A stretch of 7,250 bases of DNA from Bacteroidota bacterium (GTDB lineage Bacteria; Bacteroidota; Bacteroidia; UKL13-3): positions 1-7,250 of the forward strand of contig CANFSD010000081.1 in the NCBI GenBank assembly GCA_947449515.1. The letters run 5' to 3'. Below the pieces are notes generated by a model that saw nothing but the letters and a program-made list of their open reading frames with translations, was not told the DNA's origin and searched no databases. The first letter of the stretch is position 1. Every line of letters starts with the position of its first letter. Below, in pieces: positions 1 through 6,629 of this stretch. Both the position numbers and the translations under genes were made by a program.

Positions 1-1
1 A

Positions 2-28
2 AACAAACTAAAGAGAAAGAAATTGTGA
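2..28 (+). CDS. 3' end of upstream gene, probably nuoI (partial)
   Basis: Only the last few codons could be in the window. Reading from base 2 gives a Lys-rich tail (NKLKRKKL) ending at TGA 26-28, which overlaps the nuoJ ATG by one base (TGATG), a common arrangement for translationally coupled genes. Another frame instead stops at TAA 9-11, which would end the upstream protein in Thr-Asn, so the true end is not decided by this sequence. In the standard nuo order the gene before nuoJ is nuoI, the ferredoxin-like subunit that carries two 4Fe-4S clusters. That identity is inferred from gene order alone, since no cluster-binding Cys falls inside the window. Confidence 0.3.
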   Translation, partial: NKLKRKKL

Positions 29-528
29 TGAATAGTCAGTTAATATTTTTTATGCTAGCAGCCCTCTCCATTTTGAGCGCGCTGTTTGTAGTGTTTTCAA
101 AGAGTCCAATCTACAGTGTGCTTTGGCTTATTGTATGCTTCTTTTCAATAGCAGGACATTATATTATGCTCAATGCGCAATTTTTGGCCATTGTGCATAT
201 TATAGTTTATACCGGCGCCATTATGGTTTTAATGTTGTTTACGGTAATGCTACTTAATTTAAACAAGGAGTCTGAGCCACATAAATCTTTATGGTATAAA
301 GGTGCAGCTGTATTAACAGGTGGTATGATGATGTTGGTTTTATTGGCAGCTATGCGCTCAACCCAATTAAGTGCCTATGCCTCGCCTGCAGATACAGAAA
401 CTGGTTTTGTGCAAAATGTAGGACTAAAACTTTTCACTGATTTCTTATTGCCATTTGAAATGACATCAGTATTATTTATTGCCGCTATGATTGGTGCAGT
501 GGTATTAGCTAAAAAGGAGGTACACTAA
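25..528 (+). CDS. nuoJ: NADH-quinone oxidoreductase subunit J (complex I, ND6 homologue)
   Basis: This is a membrane-arm subunit of complex I, which oxidises NADH, reduces quinone and pumps protons across the inner membrane. NuoJ sits between the quinone-binding region and the first antiporter-like subunit. The protein has about five hydrophobic segments. The family signature lies at residues 55-79: AIVHIIVYTGAIMVL followed by MLLNL. In ND6 homologues this helix (TM3) carries a pi-bulge that rearranges during turnover. The end of the last helix (FEMTSVLFIAAMIGAVVLA, 145-163) is the second conserved block. Length is 166-167 aa, slightly shorter than the 184 aa E. coli protein. Two adjacent starts exist, GTG at 25 and ATG at 28. 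I favour ATG 28, because it fits a TGATG overlap with the upstream frame. The gene overlaps nuoK by one base (TAATG), and its last codons contain the nuoK ribosome binding site. Confidence 0.95.
   Translation: MMNSQLIFFMLAALSILSALFVVFSKSPIYSVLWLIVCFFSIAGHYIMLNAQFLAIVHIIVYTGAIMVLMLFTVMLLNLNKESEPHKSLWYKGAAVLTGGMMMLVLLAAMRSTQLSAYASPADTETGFVQNVGLKLFTDFLLPFEMTSVLFIAAMIGAVVLAKKEVH
514..520 (+). promoter_or_regulatory. Strong Shine-Dalgarno site for nuoK
   Basis: AAGGAGG lies seven bases before the nuoK ATG at 528, which is near-ideal spacing for pairing with the 3' end of 16S rRNA. It is embedded in the final nuoJ codons AAG GAG GTA (Lys-Glu-Val). nuoL, exbB and exbD have no comparable site, and nuoN has only a weak AGGA. 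The motif may be real initiation signal or a by-product of the conserved Lys-Lys-Glu end of NuoJ. Confidence 0.6.
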
Positions 529-851
529 TGAATACAGCAATTGAACAAGCAAATCCTCAAAATTGGTATTTGTTATTAAGTACCGTTTTGTTTTCTATTG
601 GTGTAATGGGCGTACTTATGCGCAGAAATGCACTTATTATTTTAATGTGCGTTGAATTAATGTTAAACTCTGTAAACCTTCTTTTGGTTAGTTTTTCGGC
701 CTATGCAGGAAATACAGACGGACAAGTTTTTGTATTCTTTATTATGGTGGTAGCCGCTGCCGAGGTAGCTGTAGGATTAGCCTTATTGGTTAGTATTTAT
801 AGAAATATAGGCACCACAGATATTGATGTATTGAGTAAATTAAAATGGTAG
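528..851 (+). CDS. nuoK: NADH-quinone oxidoreductase subunit K (complex I, ND4L homologue)
   Basis: NuoK is a small three-helix membrane subunit of complex I that links the quinone-site region to the antiporter-like subunits through a central line of charged residues. The two membrane glutamates that define the family are visible: Glu43 in MCVELMLNSVN (equivalent to E. coli Glu36) and Glu79 in VVAAAEVAVGLALLV (equivalent to Glu72). Both are offset by seven residues, consistent with a slightly longer N-terminus. At 107 aa it is close to the roughly 100 aa norm. Hydrophobic helices lie at about 14-31, 35-58 and 66-91, followed by a short polar tail. The start ATG overlaps the nuoJ stop and has a perfect AAGGAGG upstream, so the start is secure and translation is probably coupled to nuoJ. 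Confidence 0.96.
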   Translation: MNTAIEQANPQNWYLLLSTVLFSIGVMGVLMRRNALIILMCVELMLNSVNLLLVSFSAYAGNTDGQVFVFFIMVVAAAEVAVGLALLVSIYRNIGTTDIDVLSKLKW

Positions 852-872
852 GAGTGAATAATTATTAAAGCA

Positions 873-2795
873 ATGGACAATTTTTTAGCATTAACAAATT
901 TGATACAACCTGCCAGCCTGCTTGCATTGTTTCCTTTACTAGGATTCTTTGTAACAGCCTTATTTGGTAAATCACTTAAACATGCCGCCGGCTGGATTGC
1001 CAGTGGAATGATTTTGATTTCTTTCTCAATTTCCCTTTACCTTTTCTTGAATCTTCCGGGTGAAGCATCTTTAAATTTCAATCTCTTTGATTGGATTAAA
1101 TGGGGTTCGGTAAATCTTTCATTTGGTATTTTAATCGACCATCTTTCTCTCATTATGCTTTTGGTAGTGACAGGAATAGGTTTCTTAATTCATATTTATT
1201 CTATTGGGTACATGCACCACGATGAGGGATTTACTAGGTTCTTCTCTTACCTCAATCTATTTATCTTTTTCATGTTGGTATTGGTAATGGCCAATAGCTA
1301 CTTGGTTATGTTTATTGGTTGGGAAGGTGTTGGATTGTGTTCTTATTTACTCATTGGCTTTTGGTTCAAAAATGATGCGTATAATGATGCTGCTAAAAAA
1401 GCATTTATTATGAACCGTATTGGAGATTTAGGTTTTTTAATGGGTATGTTCTTAATGTTGTTTCACTTTGGTGGTTTAGATTATACCACAGTAAACACCG
1501 CAGCACAAGCCTTACCAATGGGAAATGAATTAATAGTAAGCATTACTCTTTTCTTATTTATTGGGGCAATGGGTAAGAGCGCTCAATTGCCTTTGTATAC
1601 TTGGCTTCCAGATGCAATGGCGGGTCCTACACCTGTTTCCGCATTGATACACGCAGCAACAATGGTTACTGCAGGTATCTATATGATTGCCCGTTCTAAT
1701 ATTTTGTATGCGATGGCTCCTTTTACCATGGAAGTGGTAATGTGGGTAGGTGTAGCAACTTCCATTTTTGCCGCTATCATTGGCATGAAACAAAATGATA
1801 TCAAAAAGGTATTGGCCTATTCAACGGTTTCACAATTGGGATTAATGTTTGCTGCTTTAGGAATGGGTGCCTTTGCAAGTGGTATGTTCCATGTGGTTAC
1901 ACATGCCTTCTTCAAAGCATTGTTGTTTTTAGGTGCAGGTAGTGTTATTCACGCAATGGGTGGTGCTCAAGATATTCGTCAAATGGGAGGTTTAGCCAAG
2001 TATATTAAAATTACTTGGTTCACATTCTTAATTGCTACTTTGGCTATTTCTGGTATTTTTCCTTTTGCTGGTTTCTTCTCTAAGGATGAAATTTTAGCGG
2101 TTGCTTTTGCCTCACACAAAGAAGTTTGGATTTTATTGAGCGTTAGTTCAATGATAACAGCCTTCTATATGTTCCGTTTGTTCTTCTTAACTTTCAATAC
2201 AAGTTTCAGAGGCACAGAAGAACAAAAACATCATTTACATGAATCGCCAATTACCATGACCTTGCCCTTAAGTATTTTGGCAGTATTTGCTGCTTTAGCA
2301 GGTTTTTGGGGTATGCCAGCGGTATTCGGGCAAACACATTTCTTTGCTACTTATTTAGCGCCAGTTTTTGAAGGTTCAAAACAATATTTAGGTGAAGCCC
2401 ACGAAGCAAGTCATGATACAGAATGGATGTTAATGGGAATTGCAACTGTTGCTGCAATTATTAGTATAGCGGTAGCCTACGCCTTATATATCAGTAAAAA
2501 ATGGTTGCCAGAAACAGATGAGGAAACAACTGGATTGGCCAAATGGGTTGCCAATAAATTCTATATTGATGAATTATACGATGCCATAATCGTAAAGCCT
2601 TTATTGGTTATCAGTGATATTTTCTTTGTGCTTATAGACAAATTAATTTTAGACTTAATTGTAATGGCAACAGCTTGGATAGTAGGTTTCACAGGACGAA
2701 CCATTCGTTTGGTTCAAACCGGAAACGCTGGCTTTTACATTTTTGCAATGGTTATAGGAATGATGGTGTTAATGTTTTTTCAATTAGTATATTAA
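873..2795 (+). CDS. nuoL: NADH-quinone oxidoreductase subunit L (complex I, ND5 homologue)
   Basis: NuoL is the distal antiporter-like proton-pumping subunit of complex I, related to MrpA. It is 640 aa, against 613 in E. coli. Key residues are in place with a constant offset of about 5-7 from E. coli numbering: Glu151 in FIGWEGVGLCSYLLIGFW (TM5 Glu144), Asp185 in NRIGDLGFLMG, Lys235 in GAMGKSAQLPLYTWLPDAM (TM7 Lys229), His260 in SALIHAATMV, His340 and His344 plus Lys348 in the FHVVTHAFFKALLFLGAG block, and Lys404 in FFSKDEIL (TM12 Lys399). Residues about 555-617 form the long lateral helix that runs along the membrane arm, and a last helix at 618-640 anchors it after the RLVQTGNAGFY motif. 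The ATG at 873 is 21 bp after nuoK; the nearest purine-rich GGAG (851-854) is too far upstream to act as a ribosome binding site, and an in-frame stop at 855-857 rules out an extended start. Confidence 0.97.
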   Translation: MDNFLALTNLIQPASLLALFPLLGFFVTALFGKSLKHAAGWIASGMILISFSISLYLFLNLPGEASLNFNLFDWIKWGSVNLSFGILIDHLSLIMLLVVTGIGFLIHIYSIGYMHHDEGFTRFFSYLNLFIFFMLVLVMANSYLVMFIGWEGVGLCSYLLIGFWFKNDAYNDAAKKAFIMNRIGDLGFLMGMFLMLFHFGGLDYTTVNTAAQALPMGNELIVSITLFLFIGAMGKSAQLPLYTWLPDAMAGPTPVSALIHAATMVTAGIYMIARSNILYAMAPFTMEVVMWVGVATSIFAAIIGMKQNDIKKVLAYSTVSQLGLMFAALGMGAFASGMFHVVTHAFFKALLFLGAGSVIHAMGGAQDIRQMGGLAKYIKITWFTFLIATLAISGIFPFAGFFSKDEILAVAFASHKEVWILLSVSSMITAFYMFRLFFLTFNTSFRGTEEQKHHLHESPITMTLPLSILAVFAALAGFWGMPAVFGQTHFFATYLAPVFEGSKQYLGEAHEASHDTEWMLMGIATVAAIISIAVAYALYISKKWLPETDEETTGLAKWVANKFYIDELYDAIIVKPLLVISDIFFVLIDKLILDLIVMATAWIVGFTGRTIRLVQTGNAGFYIFAMVIGMMVLMFFQLVY

Positions 2796-4229
2796 ATGCT
2801 TAGTTTAACTTTATTATCAATACCGCTCGCCGCATCGCTTCTTTTGTTATTTACAAGAGGCGGTTTGAGCCGAAATCTGGCACTGGTTTTTACACTGGTT
2901 CAGTTAGGAGTAACAGCCTACGCTTATACTGTTTTTAACGCAGCAGGGGCGGCGCCTTTCGATTTTTTAAGAAATTGGTCGGCTAAACCATTTCTAAATG
3001 TTCATTTTTCAATGGATGGTATCAGTATGCTAATGATTATTCTTAGCAATTTACTTTTACCACTTATTGTGTTGAGCGGCTATAATAGAAACATAGAACG
3101 TCCGCATATTTTTTATAGTTTAATGCTGTTTATGCAGTTTGCGCTCAATGGCGTATTTATTGCGTTTGATGGCTTTATATACTATATCTTCTGGGAGTTG
3201 GCGCTTATCCCTATTTATTTTATTTCATTTAATTGGGGTGGCGAAAACAGGGCGCAAGTAACGCTTAAGTTTTTCATATATACCTTAGCAGGTAGTTTAT
3301 TAATGTTGTTCGGCTTCTTGTTTTTATACAATGGCAGTCCTGCCCATAGCCTCGATTGGATGTCGTTAAAAAGCAATCCATCTTGCAGCTGTAACCAATC
3401 TTGGTTGTTTTGGTTGTTCTTTATTGCCTTTGCTATAAAAATTCCAATTGTTCCATTTCATACTTGGCAGCCCGATACCTATAAAGCAGCACCAACTCAA
3501 GGCACCATGTTGCTTTCGGGTATTATGTTAAAAATGGGTACCTATAGTTTAATACGTTGGTTAATTCCAATTGTTCCTGCAGGATTTGCTGAATGGCAAC
3601 CATTGGTAATATCAATTTCGGTGGCAGGTATTGTATATGCTTCTATCATTGCCATTATGCAACGCGATTTAAAACGTTTGTTTGCCTATTCATCAATTGC
3701 ACACGTTGGACTAATTAGCGCCGGTATTTTTGCTATGAATTTATCAGGTATGCAAGGTAGCTTGGTTCAAATGTTTTCACATGGTATCAATGTGGTAGGT
3801 TTGTTTCTTTGTGCCGATATTATTTTTAACCGCACCCAAAATCCAAATGTAGAAGGCATAGGTGGTATTCGTTTGGTGGCTCCGCAATTTGCCACTTGGT
3901 TTATGGTGGTAGTTTTGGCATCGGTTGCCTTGCCATTAACCAATGGTTTTGTGGGCGAGTTTATGTTGCTTTTTGGTGTTTACCAATACAATACTTGGTT
4001 AAGTTTCTTTGCAGGTTTAACCGTTATTCTTGGGGCCGTATATATGTTGCGTATGTACCAAAAAGTGGTGTTGGGAAAACCAATGATGGAAAATATGGTA
4101 TTCCCAGATTTATATTGGAATGAGAAATTGGTATTAATCACCATTGCAGTTCTCATATTTGTTCTTGGTGTATATCCATCTCCAATTATTGAACTTACAG
4201 AGCCCGTATTAAAAACATTAACTAAATAG
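2796..4229 (+). CDS. nuoM: NADH-quinone oxidoreductase subunit M (complex I, ND4 homologue)
   Basis: NuoM is the middle antiporter-like subunit of the complex I membrane arm, with about 14 transmembrane helices and one proton channel. The central charged residues are all present: Glu134 in IFWELALIPIYF (E. coli Glu144), Lys215 in FAIKIPIVPFHTWQPD (Lys234), Lys246 in GIMLKMGTY (Lys265), and Glu388 in LTNGFVGEFMLLFG (Glu407), the acidic TM12 residue that distinguishes NuoM from NuoL and NuoN. His303 (SSIAHVGL) and His329 (FSHGINVVGLF) also match conserved positions. At 477 aa it is shorter than the 509 aa E. coli protein, mostly through shorter N-terminal and loop regions. The loop before TM7 contains a Cys-Ser-Cys (197-199), which I do not recognise as a family feature. 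The ATG follows the nuoL stop directly with no gap, so expression probably depends on ribosomes terminating at nuoL. Confidence 0.97.
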   Translation: MLSLTLLSIPLAASLLLLFTRGGLSRNLALVFTLVQLGVTAYAYTVFNAAGAAPFDFLRNWSAKPFLNVHFSMDGISMLMIILSNLLLPLIVLSGYNRNIERPHIFYSLMLFMQFALNGVFIAFDGFIYYIFWELALIPIYFISFNWGGENRAQVTLKFFIYTLAGSLLMLFGFLFLYNGSPAHSLDWMSLKSNPSCSCNQSWLFWLFFIAFAIKIPIVPFHTWQPDTYKAAPTQGTMLLSGIMLKMGTYSLIRWLIPIVPAGFAEWQPLVISISVAGIVYASIIAIMQRDLKRLFAYSSIAHVGLISAGIFAMNLSGMQGSLVQMFSHGINVVGLFLCADIIFNRTQNPNVEGIGGIRLVAPQFATWFMVVVLASVALPLTNGFVGEFMLLFGVYQYNTWLSFFAGLTVILGAVYMLRMYQKVVLGKPMMENMVFPDLYWNEKLVLITIAVLIFVLGVYPSPIIELTEPVLKTLTK

Positions 4230-4237
4230 GACGAATC

Positions 4238-5614
4238 GTGAATACTATTATATATACATCCGTTTTAGGTTTCTTCTGCATGTTGGCAGAAATCTTCAAT
4301 TTGAGGAAATTAATTGTTCCCATTTTGGTTATTGGTTTGGCCGTTATTTTCGGTTTGAACCTAAATGATTGGAATAGCAACCAAGCATTTTTTAACAATA
4401 TGCTTAGGGTCGACAATTTTTCTGTAGCCTTCAGTGGTTTGGCCATTTTTGTTACACTTTTAGTGTTCATTTTGTCTACAGATTTTTATGCCAATGAGCA
4501 AGCACATATCAGTGACTACATGTCTATTCTAACCTTTATTTTGGTTGGTGCTTTGATGATGTTTTCTTTTGCCAATTTAACCATGTTGTTTTTGGGAATT
4601 GAAACCTTGTCTATTGCCTTATACATAATGGCTGGTAGCAAGCGTTTTGATGTTCGATCCAATGAAGCGGGTTTCAAATATTTCTTATTAGGCTCTTTTG
4701 CATCTGCTTTCCTTTTATTTGGTATTGCCCTCATTTTTGGTGCAACAGGCACTTTTGATTTAAATAAGATTGCAGACTATACCCTACAGAATCAAGGGAA
4801 CATTTCACCATTGTTTTATACCGGTATGGTAATGATGGTTTTTGCCATGTTATTTAAGGTTTCTGCAGCGCCATTTCACTTTTGGGCGCCAGATGTATAT
4901 GAGGGTGCGCCATCTTTGGTTACAGCTTACATGAGTACATTGGTTAAGATTGCAGCCTTTGCGGCTTTTTACAAACTAATGAGTGCTACCTTTTTCTATA
5001 CTTTTGATAAAGCAGAACTCATATTAAATGTTGCAGCCATTTTAACTCTAGCAGTTGGTAATTTAATGGCATTGGCGCAAACCAATTTTAAACGCCTTTT
5101 GGCCTATTCAGGTATTTCACATGCCGGTTATATGATGCTACTTATTTTAAGTGCCAAAGACCAAACCGCAGGGGCCTTGTTTTACTATTCTCTTGCATAC
5201 GCTTTAAGTACCTTGGCAGCCTTTGCCATTGCTATACCAATTTTTAAGGCAGCTAAATCAGAGGAAATAGATTCTTTTAATGGCTTAGCGAAAAAGAATC
5301 CGTTGGCTGCTGCAGCAATGAGTATGGCCATGTTAGGTTTGGCAGGTATTCCGCCATTTGCAGGATTTTTAGGTAAATACTACATTTTTACAGAAGCTTT
5401 ACACAGTGATTACTTTAAAACGACCTTGGTGGCCATATTTGCCTCTATGATTGGTGTTTACTATTATTTTAAGGTAATTATTGCCATGTATGGCAAGCCA
5501 GAAAATGAGGTAAAAATGGAAAATTCCATCAATTATCAATTGGTTTTATGGGTTTGCTTGGGTTTAAGTTTGTTCTTTGGCCTTTATCCAGCGCCAATCT
5601 TGAACATATTTTAG
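4238..5614 (+). CDS. nuoN: NADH-quinone oxidoreductase subunit N (complex I, ND2 homologue)
   Basis: NuoN is the proximal antiporter-like subunit of the complex I membrane arm and the last gene of the nuo operon. Its channel residues are Glu122 in LFLGIETLSIALYIMAG (E. coli Glu133), Lys207 in AMLFKVSAAPFHFWAPDVYE (Lys217), Lys237 in STLVKIAAF (Lys247), and Lys380 in PPFAGFLGKYYIF (Lys395). The protein is 458 aa, against 485 in E. coli, with about 14 membrane helices. The start is a GTG at 4238, 8 bp after the nuoM stop, with a weak AGGA at 4228-4231 correctly spaced before it. The first in-frame ATG is 14 codons further in and would cut into the first hydrophobic helix. The segment beginning MNT and continuing to AEIFNLRK resembles the start of Bacteroidota NuoN, so GTG is preferred. 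Confidence 0.95.
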   Translation: MNTIIYTSVLGFFCMLAEIFNLRKLIVPILVIGLAVIFGLNLNDWNSNQAFFNNMLRVDNFSVAFSGLAIFVTLLVFILSTDFYANEQAHISDYMSILTFILVGALMMFSFANLTMLFLGIETLSIALYIMAGSKRFDVRSNEAGFKYFLLGSFASAFLLFGIALIFGATGTFDLNKIADYTLQNQGNISPLFYTGMVMMVFAMLFKVSAAPFHFWAPDVYEGAPSLVTAYMSTLVKIAAFAAFYKLMSATFFYTFDKAELILNVAAILTLAVGNLMALAQTNFKRLLAYSGISHAGYMMLLILSAKDQTAGALFYYSLAYALSTLAAFAIAIPIFKAAKSEEIDSFNGLAKKNPLAAAAMSMAMLGLAGIPPFAGFLGKYYIFTEALHSDYFKTTLVAIFASMIGVYYYFKVIIAMYGKPENEVKMENSINYQLVLWVCLGLSLFFGLYPAPILNIF

Positions 5615-5635
5615 CATTTTTTTCGTTTGGTTTAC

Positions 5636-5681
5636 CAAGTTGTCTTAGGCATAACAATTAATTAATGTCTGATGCAACTTG
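5636..5681 (+). terminator. Long stem-loop after nuoN, possible 3' end or terminator of nuo mRNA
   Basis: The arms at 5636-5652 and 5665-5681 pair at 16 of 17 positions in + strand RNA: 13 Watson-Crick pairs and three G-U pairs, with one C-U mismatch at 5644/5673 and a 12-base A/T-rich loop. The outer arm is a perfect CAAGTTG/CAACTTG repeat. The three wobble pairs would be A-C mismatches in the opposite strand, so the fold belongs to the + transcript. It starts 22 bases after the nuoN stop. A run of seven T (5701-5707) lies about 20 bases past the stem, too far for a classical intrinsic terminator, so it may instead be a 3'-end stabiliser or processing site. Confidence 0.45.
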
Positions 5682-5695
5682 TATATTCCTAAATA

Positions 5696-5726
5696 TTGAC
5701 TTTTTTTGTAACAATTAATATATAAA
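5696..5726 (+). promoter_or_regulatory. Possible promoter for exbB
   Basis: TTGACT at 5696-5701 is followed, after 19 bases, by TATAAA at 5721-5726 (or by TATATA at 5719-5724 after 17 bases). This would place the start of transcription only a few bases before the exbB ATG. The Bacteroidota-type elements (TTG near -33 and TAnnTTTG near -7) are not clearly present; the closest, TACAATTC at 5727-5734, is poor and would overlap the start codon. The region is very AT-rich, so chance matches are expected. Confidence 0.25.
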
Positions 5727-5736
5727 TACAATTCTC

Positions 5737-6561
5737 ATGAACAAGGTAGCATCACCTCAAAAAGAAAGCTCATTGAAAAGCAATTTTGCAGCTTTTACAA
5801 TTCCAATCCTGGTTGCAACAGGTATTTTAATTTACATGTTTGTTTTAGGTAATCCTTCAAACTTTGAAGGTGGAGATTCTAAAAACCACCCGGTAGCTGA
5901 AGGTATTGGTCACGTTTTAGGCTTAATTTACAAAGGCGGTTTCATTGTACCAATCTTATTGTCATTGGTATTGATGAGTATCACTTTCTCAATTGAGCGT
6001 TTCTTAACCATCGCTAAAGCGCAAGGAAAAGGAAGTTCAGAAGGTTTTGTTCGTAAAGTACAAGGACATTTGTCTGCTAACAGCGTAGATGCTGCCATTG
6101 CTGAGTGTGATAAACAACAAGGTTCTGTAGCTAATGTAGTGAGAGCTGCATTGGTAAAATATAAAGAAATGGAATCGGCAACAGGTTTAGATAAAGACCA
6201 AAAAGTATTGGCAATCCAAAAAGAATTGGAAGAAGCAACTACTTTAGAATTGCCAATGTTGGAGAAAAACTTGGTAATTATTGCTACCATGGCTTCAGTT
6301 TCTACCTTGATCGCTCTTTTAGGAACGGTATTGGGTATGATTCGTGCGTTCTCGGCTTTGGGTACAGGTGGCGCACCAGATTCAGTAGGTTTGGCAAATG
6401 GTATCTCTGAAGCTTTGATCAATACAGCTTTGGGTATCGGTAACTCAGCTATCGCTATCATTATGTACAACGTATTTACTACAAAAATCGATAAGATTAC
6501 CTTTACGATTGATGAAGCTGGATACAGCATTGTACAGACTTTTGCTGAAAAGCATAAATAA
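5737..6561 (+). CDS. exbB: MotA/TolQ/ExbB family proton channel, ExbB-like
   Basis: This is the channel-forming subunit of the inner-membrane motor that couples the proton-motive force to TonB (or a Tol-type partner). Three core membrane segments are visible: about 68-93 (FIVPILLSLVL to SIERFL), 178-207 and 226-248. Conserved residues include Thr197 in LLGTVLGMIRAF (E. coli Thr148), Glu225 in ISEALINTALGIG (Glu176) and Thr230 (Thr181), which line the proton path. Residues about 94-177 form the cytoplasmic domain. The protein is 274 aa, against 244 in E. coli, because of an added N-terminal hydrophobic segment (17-38) followed by a short polar stretch (GNPSNFEGGDSKNHP), a layout I associate with Bacteroidota ExbB. 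The ATG at 5737 has no Shine-Dalgarno and an A/T-only approach. exbD follows after 68 bp. TolQ or an ExbB used for another machine cannot be excluded, but pairing with this ExbD supports a TonB-type role. Confidence 0.9.
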   Translation: MNKVASPQKESSLKSNFAAFTIPILVATGILIYMFVLGNPSNFEGGDSKNHPVAEGIGHVLGLIYKGGFIVPILLSLVLMSITFSIERFLTIAKAQGKGSSEGFVRKVQGHLSANSVDAAIAECDKQQGSVANVVRAALVKYKEMESATGLDKDQKVLAIQKELEEATTLELPMLEKNLVIIATMASVSTLIALLGTVLGMIRAFSALGTGGAPDSVGLANGISEALINTALGIGNSAIAIIMYNVFTTKIDKITFTIDEAGYSIVQTFAEKHK

Positions 6562-6564
6562 GTC

Positions 6565-6586
6565 GGTTTTGGGTCGAACCCAAACC
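6565..6586 (+). promoter_or_regulatory. Hairpin between exbB and exbD, possible attenuator or processing site
   Basis: TTTGGGT (6568-6574) and ACCCAAA (6578-6584) form a perfect 7-bp stem closing a CGA loop. GG (6565-6566) and CC (6585-6586) extend it to 9 bp across a single bulged T. It starts three bases after the exbB stop. T-runs follow at 6593-6596 and 6599-6603, separated from the stem by six bases, so any termination would be partial. A leaky terminator or an mRNA-stabilising hairpin protecting the exbB end would both give more ExbB than ExbD, which fits the known excess of ExbB in the complex. That role is inference. Confidence 0.5.
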
Positions 6587-6629
6587 ATGTGATTTTGATT
6601 TTTGAGTTTAATATTAAATAAATAAAAAT

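Noticed and set aside
1554..1793. Open frame on the - strand inside nuoL
   Set aside because: His/Cys-rich translation is an artefact of reading conserved nuoL codons backwards; the + strand frame has full family conservation here.
3896..4123. Out-of-frame + strand open frame inside nuoM
   Set aside because: It lies wholly within conserved nuoM sequence, including the TM12 Glu388 region, and has no recognisable features.
4222..4752. Two - strand open frames inside nuoN (4222-4470 and 4516-4752)
   Set aside because: Both are antisense to conserved NuoN helices and have Lys-rich, low-information translations with no independent start context.
5577..5597. TTGGC/GCCAA inverted repeat near the end of nuoN followed by T-run 5617-5623, considered as a terminator
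   Set aside because: The stem is only five base pairs, lies inside the coding sequence and is 20 bases from the T-run, so the longer stem at 5636-5681 is a better candidate.
5727..5734. TACAATTC as a Bacteroidota -7 element for exbB
   Set aside because: It matches only part of TAnnTTTG, and would place the transcription start inside the exbB start codon region.
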